DNA of 6,471 nucleotides from Alphaproteobacteria bacterium (GCA_003695135.1 RFIR01000218.1:1-6471), one strand, 5' to 3'. Numbered from the stretch's first letter, positions 1 through 5,439 are shown. Made by a program: numbers and translations. The notes: generated from the letters alone by a model not told the origin.

Positions 1-57
1 AGGGGGCTGTCTGCCCCCTCTGCCGCTGACGCGGCATTCACCCCCGAGGATATTTGG
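1..57. repeat. Tandem-hairpin intergenic element with CCCCCGAGGATATTT tail
   Basis: Two perfect hairpins stand side by side. AGGGGGC (1-7) pairs with GCCCCCT (13-19) around a 5-base loop, and TGCCGC (21-26) pairs with GCGGCA (31-36) around TGAC. They are followed by CCCCCGAGGATATTT at 41-55, whose C-run (41-45) could alternatively pair with the G-run at 2-6. I recall this arrangement recurring at gene ends in Rhodobacteraceae genomes; that is recall, not a search. It lies 3' of the NUDIX gene and may end transcription from the minus strand, from a plus-strand gene left of the window, or both. No U-tract is visible inside the window. Confidence 0.6.
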
Positions 58-113
58 TAAACCGGAAAAGGGGCGGGGGGCGTTCGAGCGGTGAGGAGGA
101 GTCGGGCCGGAAT

Positions 114-797
114 TCACAGGCTGATGAATTCCGAGCGTTTTTCGAGATGGCGAAAGAACGGCACCGGCCGGCCGTCGGCGCCCATGCGCAGGATCTCTGC
201 GATCTCGGCCAGCACCACCTCGGTGATGAACGGCATTTCCAGACCGCGCGCCTCGTCGAGCCCGATCCAGGTCAGATGCGACAGCTCGCCCGATGCGCGC
301 GAAAGATCGTCCGGATCGCCGGCGATCGCCCCGGCATCGGCCAGAAAGAATCGCGCATCGAACCGCCGTGGCCGGCCCGGCGGGGTGATGGCACGGAACA
401 CGAAGCGCAGCGCCTCGGTCGCCGGGCGCAGGCCCAGCGCGGCAAACCTGCGCCAGCTTTCGGGCACCGTACCGGCGACGACGCCGGGAACGCCCAGCGC
501 CAGCCCGGTCTCCTCGAAGGTCTCGCGAATCCCGGCCAGCACCAGCGCCTCGGCAAGATCGGGATCGCTGTGCAGGGCAAGGCGCGCCGCGCTGTCGGGA
601 TCGAGCGGCCAGCCGGCGGCGAAGGCGCGGTCGGCCGCATCCATCGCGCCGCCGGGAAAGACGAATTTCGACGGCATGAAGGCCGCCGCCGCGCCGCGCT
701 GACCCATCAGGATGCGCGGGACGTCGCCGTCGCGGCGCATGAGGATCACCGTCGCGGCGTCGCGTATCCTGCTCTTGTCGCTGTCCTGCCCGGTCAT
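114..797 (-). CDS. NUDIX hydrolase with an expanded Nudix box
   Basis: A 227-residue soluble protein of the NUDIX family, which hydrolyses nucleoside diphosphates linked to another group (X) using divalent metal bound by the Nudix helix. The metal-binding core RETFEETGL is at residues 91-99, with the glutamates expected of REUxEExGU. The preceding strand and turn, FPGG, is at 47-50. The canonical box has 14 residues between its first glycine and the RE pair; here about 40 residues separate them, so an insertion of roughly 28 residues splits the box. Split boxes of this type occur in NUDT19-like proteins, some of which act on CoA esters, but the substrate cannot be read from sequence. The gene starts 21 bases after the DUF983 stop, with no convincing Shine-Dalgarno, suggesting one transcript. 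The product has no signal peptide. Family assignment is secure; substrate is unknown. Confidence 0.9.
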   Translation of the reverse strand: MTGQDSDKSRIRDAATVILMRRDGDVPRILMGQRGAAAAFMPSKFVFPGGAMDAADRAFAAGWPLDPDSAARLALHSDPDLAEALVLAGIRETFEETGLALGVPGVVAGTVPESWRRFAALGLRPATEALRFVFRAITPPGRPRRFDARFFLADAGAIAGDPDDLSRASGELSHLTWIGLDEARGLEMPFITEVVLAEIAEILRMGADGRPVPFFRHLEKRSEFISL

Positions 798-818
798 GAT
801 TCGCGGATGGGAGGGCGC

Positions 819-1220
819 TCAGCCCTCCTCCCCTCCGAAGCCGTGCATCCGCCGCGCCCACTGGAAGGCCACCATCAGGCCCTTGATGCGGGGCAGCAGA
901 TAGAGCGCGATCACCAGGAACACCAGCGAGAAGGACACCGCCACCACCCAGGGTTCGGGCGACCAGTTGCTGTAGACGATCAGCATCGCCGGGGCGATCA
1001 GATGCCCCGAGACCAGGATGGTCGCCCAGGCCGGCCCGTCATCGGCACGATGGTGATGGAGTTCCTCGCCGCAGGACGGGCAGCTGCGCCGCACGGTCAG
1101 ATACCCCTTGAACATGGGTCCGGCACCGCAATTCGGGCAGCGCCGGCGGAAGCCGCGCAGGAGCGCGGGCTTGAGCTCCCTTTCCCCGGCCAGGTTCGTG
1201 TCCACCACCTCGTGTCGCAT
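819..1220 (-). CDS. DUF983 family membrane protein with N-terminal zinc ribbon
   Basis: A 133-residue protein. Two CPxCG knuckles (C28/C31 and C47/C50) form a probable zinc ribbon, and CPNCG followed by GPMFKGYL is typical of DUF983. The histidine-rich HHHRADDGPAW stretch at 55-65 is another family hallmark. Two hydrophobic segments, about 66-84 and 91-109, should place it in the inner membrane with the ribbon in the cytoplasm. Function of the family is not established. It leads a minus-strand unit with the NUDIX gene. I recall DUF983 next to NUDIX, rnr and rpmG in many alphaproteobacteria. The ATG at 1220 has little Shine-Dalgarno and is preceded by an inverted repeat, so the exact start is less certain than the identity; a GTG a few codons downstream is possible. 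Confidence 0.9.
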   Translation of the reverse strand: MRHEVVDTNLAGERELKPALLRGFRRRCPNCGAGPMFKGYLTVRRSCPSCGEELHHHRADDGPAWATILVSGHLIAPAMLIVYSNWSPEPWVVAVSFSLVFLVIALYLLPRIKGLMVAFQWARRMHGFGGEEG

Positions 1221-1224
1221 GGCG

Positions 1225-1240
1225 GAGACTCTAAGGTCTC
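1225..1240 (-). promoter_or_regulatory. Inverted repeat immediately upstream of the DUF983 start
   Basis: GAGAC at 1225-1229 and GTCTC at 1236-1240 are perfect 5-base arms around 6 bases. On the minus strand the dyad ends 4 bases before the DUF983 ATG, where a ribosome-binding site would be. It could be a small operator or a 5' leader hairpin. The arms are short enough for chance to be a serious alternative. Confidence 0.25.
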
Positions 1241-1381
1241 AACCCGGTGCTGTCCGCACGCGCTTTGTCCTTGCGGCGCAATGTCGCCTCGCCCCGGCGG
1301 CGCAGGATCGCGCAGCGGCGACGGAAACCGCCCGATTCCGCGTTCTATGGGTGGACCGAGATTTTTCGGGCCGAGGTTAAC

Positions 1382-1390
1382 AAGGAGAGG
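1382..1390 (+). promoter_or_regulatory. Shine-Dalgarno fixing the EF-hand gene start
   Basis: AAGGAGAGG lies 6 bases before the ATG at 1397. The open frame continues upstream to 1247, but that part has no signal peptide character, while translation from 1397 begins directly with a Sec signal peptide. The site therefore decides the start. Confidence 0.75.
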
Positions 1391-1396
1391 CAATCC

Positions 1397-1876
1397 ATGG
1401 CCCTGAAAGCTACCACCGCCGCCATGCTGGCCACCGCCGCCGTGCTGGCGGCCGGAACCGCCGCAGCCGAGAAGCCGGTGCGCGGTCCGCTGGCCCGGTT
1501 CGCCGCGATCGACAGCAATGGCGACGGGGCGATCAGCTTCGAGGAGCTGAAGGGATATCGCGAAGCGCAGTTCGCTGCTGCCGATCTCGACGGCGACGGT
1601 CAGATTACCCGCGACGAGCTGGTGGAGGTGATGCGCGCCCGCATCGAGGCGCGGCTGCGGGCCCGCGCGCAGGCGATGGCCGAAAAGCAGGCCGACCGCA
1701 TGCTCCAGCGCGCCGACAGGGATGGCAGCGGCACGCTGACCGCCGATGAACGCGGGCTGGGCCGGCTCGACCGCATGTTCCGGCGATTCGACAAGGATGG
1801 CGACGGCCAGATCAGCATGGCCGAGGCCGATGCGGCGCGGCAGCGCTGGGAGGCGCGACGCGCGAAACGGAGGTAA
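1397..1876 (+). CDS. Exported four-EF-hand calcium-binding protein
   Basis: A 159-residue protein. Residues 1-24 form a Sec signal peptide: one Lys at position 4, an alanine-rich hydrophobic core and an AAA-E cleavage site, so the mature protein should be periplasmic. Four complete EF-hand loops follow: DSNGDGAISFEE (39-50), DLDGDGQITRDE (63-74), DRDGSGTLTADE (107-118) and DKDGDGQISMAE (132-143). All keep Asp at position 1, oxygen ligands at 3, 5 and 9, and Glu at 12, so calcium binding is very likely. Loop starts within each pair are only 24-25 residues apart, against about 36 in calmodulin, as in compact bacterial EF-hands. A basic helical linker (about 75-106) joins the pairs, and the C-terminus is Arg-rich. 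It is 84 bases upstream of the ECF sigma gene on the same strand, so it may be the first gene of that operon, a regulon target, or a calcium input. That link is inferred from position. Confidence 0.92.
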   Translation: MALKATTAAMLATAAVLAAGTAAAEKPVRGPLARFAAIDSNGDGAISFEELKGYREAQFAAADLDGDGQITRDELVEVMRARIEARLRARAQAMAEKQADRMLQRADRDGSGTLTADERGLGRLDRMFRRFDKDGDGQISMAEADAARQRWEARRAKRR

Positions 1877-1960
1877 CGCTTTGAGCGCGGGCGCGAAACC
1901 GGTTAGGCTGGGGGCGTTGCCGTCCCGAAGCGGGGCGACCGGGCCCGGACGCGGAGTTGA

Positions 1961-2539
1961 ATGGTCCCATCGGATGGAGCGGTTCCCGAGGACGACGCGC
2001 TGCTGGCACGCTATGCCGGCGGCGATCTCGAGGCTGCGCGCATGTTGATGGACCGACATGCCGGACGCTGCCTGTCGCTGGCCCGCCGCATGCTGCGCGA
2101 CGAGACGGAGGCCGAGGACATTGCGCAGGAGGCGATGTTGCGACTGTGGAAGATCGCGCCGGACTGGCGCTCGGGCGAGGCCAAGGTCTCCACCTGGCTC
2201 TACCGGGTGACCAGCAATCTGTGCACCGACCGCCTGCGGCGGGCGCGGCGACAGATGGTCGATCTGGACCAGACGGCCGAACCCGCCGATGACGGCCCCA
2301 GCGTTCAGGCTCGGATGGAGGCGGGCGAGCGGGTCGCCGCGCTGCACCAGGCCATCGCCGCCCTGCCCGAGCGGCAGCGCCTCGCGGTGCAGCTGCGCCA
2401 TCTCGACGAGATGTCGAACATCGAGATCGCCGAGATCATGGGGACCTCGGTCGAGGCGGTCGAAAGCCTTCTGGCCCGGGCGCGCCGGGCGCTGGCGGCG
2501 GCGCTGGCCGGACGGAAGGCCGAGATAGGATTCGGATGA
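1961..2539 (+). CDS. ECF-family RNA polymerase sigma factor
   Basis: A 192-residue sigma factor that should direct RNA polymerase to a small regulon. Sigma region 2 spans about residues 21-95. It contains the core-binding helix with DETEAEDIAQEAMLRLW (46-62) and the promoter-melting segment ending WLYRVTSNLCTDRLRR (79-94). Sigma region 4 spans about 125-180, including the conserved ALPERQRLAVQLRHLDEMS stretch and a helix-turn-helix around 151-175 (SNIEIAEIMGTSVEAVESLL). There is no sigma 1.1 or sigma 3 domain, and the length is normal for ECF sigmas. The start is supported by GGAG four bases upstream. The next gene encodes a one-pass membrane protein and the one after it a membrane-anchored periplasmic protein, the layout of CnrH-like metal or envelope sigma systems. 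Exact ECF group is not assignable by eye. Confidence 0.93.
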   Translation: MVPSDGAVPEDDALLARYAGGDLEAARMLMDRHAGRCLSLARRMLRDETEAEDIAQEAMLRLWKIAPDWRSGEAKVSTWLYRVTSNLCTDRLRRARRQMVDLDQTAEPADDGPSVQARMEAGERVAALHQAIAALPERQRLAVQLRHLDEMSNIEIAEIMGTSVEAVESLLARARRALAAALAGRKAEIGFG

Positions 2540-2563
2540 TCCTGGCGGGAAACCGGCAGGATG

Positions 2564-2570
2564 AAGGGGA
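2564..2570 (+). promoter_or_regulatory. Shine-Dalgarno deciding the anti-sigma start
   Basis: AAGGGGA is 8 bases before the ATG at 2579. The alternative in-frame ATG at 2561 has only GCAGG directly abutting it, which is too close to work well, and the ribosome-binding site would then lie inside the gene. Confidence 0.6.
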
Positions 2571-2578
2571 ATGAAGCG

Positions 2579-2959
2579 ATGACCGAAGCCGATCGTGAAG
2601 TGCCGGATCAGCTGCTGGACGAGCTGTTCGCCGAGGCGCGGGCGGCGCGCCCCGCGCCGGACGCAGCCCTGCTGCGCGCCATCTACGAGGATGCCGCCAC
2701 GGTCAACGCTCGCCGCCAGGCCCGCGCGGCGCATCGCGGCCTGCGCCCGCGCATGATCGGGCTGATCGAATGGATCGGCGGTGTCGGCGCATTGGCGGCA
2801 CTGGCCGGCTGCATCGCCATCGGGTTCTGGATCGGCTTCAGCCAGCCGGTGTCGCTGCCGGTATTGGATCGGCAGGAGGAGGATCTGGCCGAATACGTGC
2901 TGTTCGAGCCGCTCGGCGGCGAGGAGGATCTGACTGCCAGCCTGCTGCAGGAGGGGTGA
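2579..2959 (+). CDS. Probable membrane anti-sigma factor (CnrY-like topology)
   Basis: A 126-residue protein not recognised as a named family from sequence alone. The cytoplasmic N-terminal part, about 1-60, carries an amphipathic helix (QLLDELFAEARAARP, 11-25) and a second helix (about 29-50), suited to wrapping a sigma factor. One transmembrane segment follows at about 66-88. The 38-residue outer tail is strongly acidic, with ten Asp/Glu and one Arg. There is no zinc-binding HxxxCxxC (ZAS) motif, so it is not a ZAS anti-sigma. It starts 39 bases after the sigma stop, and a single base separates its stop from the next ATG, implying co-translation. The assignment rests on topology and on the sigma/small membrane protein/periplasmic sensor order of CnrH-Y-X systems. 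An alternative start at 2561 would add six residues. Confidence 0.65.
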   Translation: MTEADREVPDQLLDELFAEARAARPAPDAALLRAIYEDAATVNARRQARAAHRGLRPRMIGLIEWIGGVGALAALAGCIAIGFWIGFSQPVSLPVLDRQEEDLAEYVLFEPLGGEEDLTASLLQEG

Positions 2960-2960
2960 G

Positions 2961-3470
2961 ATGGCTTCTTCCCCGACCGGTCTGCGCAGCGCGCCGGGCT
3001 GGCTGAAACTGGTGCTCGCCATCTCGCTGGGGATCAACCTGGTCGGCTTCGGCGTGATCGCGGGGTCGTGGATGCGCAACGAGAAGCCGCGCTCGATCCC
3101 GTTCACCGTCTTCGGGCTGCGCCCCGTGCTGCGCAACCTGCCCGAGGAGGACCGCAAGATCTTCTTCGCCAAGTCGCGCGAGATCCGGCCCAGGCTGAAG
3201 CCGGTGATCCAGACGATGCGCGCGAACAGGAAACGGTTTGCCGAGATCCTCGGAAAGGAGCCCTTCGACCCCGAGGCGCTGCGGGCGCTGTTCTACAGCC
3301 AGCAGGAAAGCCGCACCCGTGCCACGCTGCTGACCAGCGAGGCGCTCATCGACGCGCTTGCGGCGCTGAGCCCGGAGGCGCGGCAGCGCTTTGCCACGGA
3401 ACTGCTCGCATCGCGGCGGACCAATGCCAAGGGTGCACGCACCGCGCCGGAGGCCAGGCGGGACCGGTGA
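2961..3470 (+). CDS. Membrane-anchored periplasmic sensor, Metal_resist/CnrX-like
   Basis: A 169-residue protein with one N-terminal transmembrane anchor (about 15-37) and a periplasmic, all-helical domain. Its pattern resembles the Metal_resist/CnrX/CpxP-like group: LPEEDRKIFF (60-69), a basic helix RPRLKPVIQTMRANRKR (76-92), PFDPEALRALF (101-111), and a last helix with LAALSPEARQRFATELL (133-149). Such proteins usually hold the anti-sigma in check or release it on a periplasmic signal. It contains no histidine or cysteine, and after the anchor only M38 and M86 could act as soft ligands, so the CnrX cobalt/nickel site is missing. The periplasmic part is basic, about 29 Lys/Arg against 16 Asp/Glu. 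AGGAGGGG precedes the ATG, which lies one base after the anti-sigma stop. It is the last gene of the cassette and convergent with pleD. Family call is moderate; ligand is unknown. Confidence 0.72.
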   Translation: MASSPTGLRSAPGWLKLVLAISLGINLVGFGVIAGSWMRNEKPRSIPFTVFGLRPVLRNLPEEDRKIFFAKSREIRPRLKPVIQTMRANRKRFAEILGKEPFDPEALRALFYSQQESRTRATLLTSEALIDALAALSPEARQRFATELLASRRTNAKGARTAPEARRDR

Positions 3471-3496
3471 AGGGACCGGCCATCGGCGATCGGACC

Positions 3497-3561
3497 GGCG
3501 GCATCGGGCGGTGGCGCTGCCGCATCACGCAGTGGCCTGGCGGCATCAGGCTGCGGCGCTG
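3497..3561 (+). repeat. Imperfect 23-base direct repeat at the pleD 3' end
   Basis: Bases 3497-3519 and 3539-3561 match at 20 of 23 positions, with a 42-base period. Both copies read GGCGGCATC, then GGC, then GGCGCTG. The second copy covers the last codons and stop of pleD; the first lies in the gap. Nearby, GGACCGG occurs three times (3461-3467, 3473-3479, 3492-3498). It looks like a small local duplication. Confidence 0.4.
3518..3545. terminator. Candidate hairpin between convergent cassette and pleD
   Basis: TGCCGC (3518-3523) pairs with GCGGCA (3540-3545), and CAC/GTG (3526-3528 with 3532-3534) pairs inside the loop. It ends exactly where the pleD stop codon begins, and it is the only strong dyad I see in the 75 bases between the two convergent units, so it could end transcription from both sides. 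There is no U-tract on either strand, which weakens the call; Rho-dependent ending is equally possible. Confidence 0.3.
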
Positions 3562-4931
3562 AAGAAAACCCGGTTTCGCCCGGAATTCTTGGCGTGATAG
3601 AGCGCGGCATCGGCGCGGCGGATCAGCTCATGCGCCGGGATCGCGCCCCCGCGCGCCATGCTGGCCCCGATGCTGACGGTCACGTCGAGCGTCACCTCGC
3701 CCCCCCGGACGGTGAAGCCGGGCATCTCGACCGCGCCGCGGATCCGCTCCGCGACACCGCCGGCAAGCTCGGCATCGACATCGGGCAGCACCACCAGAAA
3801 CTCCTCTCCGCCCAGACGGGCGACCAGATCGACGCCGCGCACATTCTCCTTCAGCCGGCGGGAGAATTCCTTCAGCACATCATCGCCGGCCTCGTGGCCG
3901 TAGCGGTCATTGATCTGCTTGAAGCGGTCGATGTCGAGCATCAGCGCGGCGATGGTCCCGCCCTGGTCACGCGCGCGCTCGAGCATGGTGTCGAGATGCC
4001 GGGTGGCGTAGCGGCGGTTGAACAGCCCGGTCAGCGGGTCGATCACCGCCAGCTTCAACCCGTCGCGCACGCTGGCGCGCAACCGGTCGGAAAGTAGCTT
4101 TCGCTTGAGTTGCGAGCGCAGCCGGGTCACCATTTCCACCGGCGGGAAGGGCGTCAGCACATAGTCGTTTGCGCCGAGATCAAGCGCCTGCGCCGCCATT
4201 TCGTTATCCGATTCGGGCGCAACGAAGATGATCGCGGCATGCCGGGCCGGGGGGCAGGCGCGCAGCGCCGAGACGAGGCGCCGGCCGTCCTGGCCGTCCG
4301 GCAGGGCATGGTTGACCACCACCGCGTCCGGGATCCCCCGCTCGACCAGCCCCAGCGCCTCGGCCGGATCGCTGCAGCAGATCGCACGCGCGGCCAGCTG
4401 CCCGCCAACCTCGCCCATCCATTGCGAGGCAAGCTCCAGCGGCTCGGCAACGAACAGCACCAGCGAGGAGGCCTCGCTGAACTCCTCCGCATCGAGAAGG
4501 AAACTCGACAGTCCCAGATCCTCGGTGGTCGCGCTGCGGATGCGCAGCTCGTCGAACATGGTCTTCATCCGCACCAGATTGCGGACCCGGGCAAACAGCG
4601 TGACATCGTTGTAGTTCTTGGTCAGGAAATCGTCGGCACCGACCTCCAGCCCCTTGATGCGTTCCTCCTCCAGATTCTGGGCGGTGACCATGATGACGGG
4701 GATGTGCTGGCTCGCCTCGGCGGCCTTCAGGCGCCGGCAGACCTCGAACCCGTCGAGATCGGGCATCATCACGTCGAGCAGCACCAGATCGGGTTCTTCC
4801 TCGGCCACCATGCGCAGCGCCTCCGCACCGCTTTCGGCCATCATCACGGTGAAATAGGCCGCCGACAGCTTGGCCTTCAGGATCACCCTGTTCGAGGCGG
4901 TGTCATCGACAACCAGTATTCGTCCTGACAT
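3546..4931 (-). CDS. pleD: PleD-type diguanylate cyclase response regulator (REC-REC-GGDEF)
   Basis: A 461-residue cytoplasmic protein that makes cyclic di-GMP from two GTP when its receiver is phosphorylated. REC1 (about 1-122) has the acidic pair D9/D10, phosphoacceptor D53, T83 and K105. REC2 (about 155-278) is degenerate: Asn207 replaces the acceptor Asp, the acidic pair is absent and the Lys position is Thr260, fitting a dimerisation adaptor. GGDEF domain (about 290-457): D333 in LDIDRFK, N341, D342, D350 and the signature GGEEF (374-378). An inhibitory I-site R365-G-V-D368 stands five residues before it, so product feedback is expected. One oddity is that Asn106 follows K105, where receivers normally have Pro. 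The ATG at 4931 is preceded by GAGG at good spacing (4938-4941); an upstream in-frame ATG at 5009 would add 26 unrelated Arg-rich residues. In Caulobacter and rhizobia divK adjoins pleD; here it does not. Confidence 0.93.
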   Translation of the reverse strand: MSGRILVVDDTASNRVILKAKLSAAYFTVMMAESGAEALRMVAEEEPDLVLLDVMMPDLDGFEVCRRLKAAEASQHIPVIMVTAQNLEEERIKGLEVGADDFLTKNYNDVTLFARVRNLVRMKTMFDELRIRSATTEDLGLSSFLLDAEEFSEASSLVLFVAEPLELASQWMGEVGGQLAARAICCSDPAEALGLVERGIPDAVVVNHALPDGQDGRRLVSALRACPPARHAAIIFVAPESDNEMAAQALDLGANDYVLTPFPPVEMVTRLRSQLKRKLLSDRLRASVRDGLKLAVIDPLTGLFNRRYATRHLDTMLERARDQGGTIAALMLDIDRFKQINDRYGHEAGDDVLKEFSRRLKENVRGVDLVARLGGEEFLVVLPDVDAELAGGVAERIRGAVEMPGFTVRGGEVTLDVTVSIGASMARGGAIPAHELIRRADAALYHAKNSGRNRVFFSAAA

Positions 4932-4984
4932 CGGTTTCCTCGGCCGCCGTCGATGCTGGGCCCGGACACCGCGGGGCGCTACCA

Positions 4985-4996
4985 GCCGGTACCGGC
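4985..4996. promoter_or_regulatory. 12-base perfect palindrome in the pleD-DUF3572 gap
   Basis: GCCGGTACCGGC is self-complementary over all 12 bases and lies 54 bases upstream of the pleD start. It may be an operator, but G+C-rich palindromes arise by chance in such DNA, and no matching second copy was noticed. Confidence 0.2.
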
Positions 4997-5063
4997 CCGG
5001 GAATGCCAACTCCCGCGCGGACCGGGTGCCATGGACTGCCCGACATGTACCGTGCTGAGCCCC

Positions 5064-5116
5064 GGGCGTTGCGGATCAACGCCCTGACCATGAGGGCATC
5101 AAACCCGATCCGGGTT
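5064..5116 (+). promoter_or_regulatory. Cluster of three inverted repeats upstream of DUF3572
   Basis: GGGCGTTG/CAACGCCC (5064-5071 with 5077-5084) is a perfect 8-base stem. GCCCT/AGGGC (5081-5085 with 5093-5097) shares bases 5081-5084 with it, so the two stems exclude each other. AACCCG/CGGGTT (5102-5107 with 5111-5116) follows, then the A/T-only octamer TTAATTAA (5115-5122), which could contain a -10 element. This may be a leader with alternative folds or a cluster of operators between divergent genes. No U-tract follows, so a classical attenuator is not shown. Confidence 0.4.
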
Positions 5117-5160
5117 AATTAATGCTTGCGCAGCAGGGCGACGCGGCCGATCACTCGCAC

Positions 5161-5439
5161 ATGAATCGCGAGAGCGCCGAGACGGTGGGGCTGACCGCGC
5201 TGGGCTGGATCCTGGTCGATGCCGGTCGCAGCGCCGATTTCCTGCGCCTCAGCGGCGCCTCGGCCGAGGATCTGCGGGCCGGGGCGTCGGATCCGGCCTT
5301 TCTCGGCTTCGTGCTGGATTTCCTGCTGCAGTCCGACGATGCGGTGATCGATTTCTGCGACGAGAACGGGCTCGGCTATGACATCCCCGCCCGGGCGCGC
5401 CGGGCCCTGCCCGGCGGCGATGCGCCGGGCTGGACCTGA
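5161..5439 (+). CDS. DUF3572 family protein
   Basis: A 92-residue, mostly helical, soluble protein of an uncharacterised alphaproteobacterial family. Recognisable parts are the opening ESAETVGLTALGWIL (4-18), the central SGASAEDLRAGASDPAFLG (31-49), the VLDFLL plus acidic stretch (51-60), DFCDENGL (64-71) and the final ALPGGDAPGWT. I chose the ATG at 5161 because family members, as I recall them, begin about there. The earlier ATG at 5122 adds 13 residues without family character, and neither start has a Shine-Dalgarno. The stop TGA shares its A with the next ATG, so the HAD gene is translationally coupled. In rhizobia, as I recall, DUF3572 adjoins divK-pleD; here it is divergent from pleD. 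Its biochemical role is unknown. Confidence 0.82.
   Translation: MNRESAETVGLTALGWILVDAGRSADFLRLSGASAEDLRAGASDPAFLGFVLDFLLQSDDAVIDFCDENGLGYDIPARARRALPGGDAPGWT

Noticed and set aside
54..1406. A 450-codon plus-strand open frame over the NUDIX/DUF983 region
   Set aside because: It is the mirror of the NUDIX and DUF983 genes, which carry proper motifs; its own product looks like random Arg/His/Gly-rich sequence.
2579..2959. ZAS-type zinc-binding anti-sigma factor
   Set aside because: The HxxxCxxC motif is absent; the only cysteine lies in the membrane segment. Only a topology-based anti-sigma call is kept.
1097..3172. A very long minus-strand open frame (691 codons) across the cassette
   Set aside because: It is antisense to four genes with clear domains, its translation is low-complexity and rich in Arg, Gly, Pro and His, and it shows no family motif. 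Long antisense frames are normal in G+C-rich DNA.
4110..4928. A 272-codon plus-strand open frame opposite pleD
   Set aside because: It is antisense to the two receiver domains of PleD and its translation is His/Gln/Arg-rich without family features.
4932..5009. A 26-residue N-terminal extension of PleD from the ATG at 5009
   Set aside because: The ATG at 4931 has a good Shine-Dalgarno and gives the normal receiver start (SGRILVVDD). The extension is Arg/Pro-rich and unlike the family.
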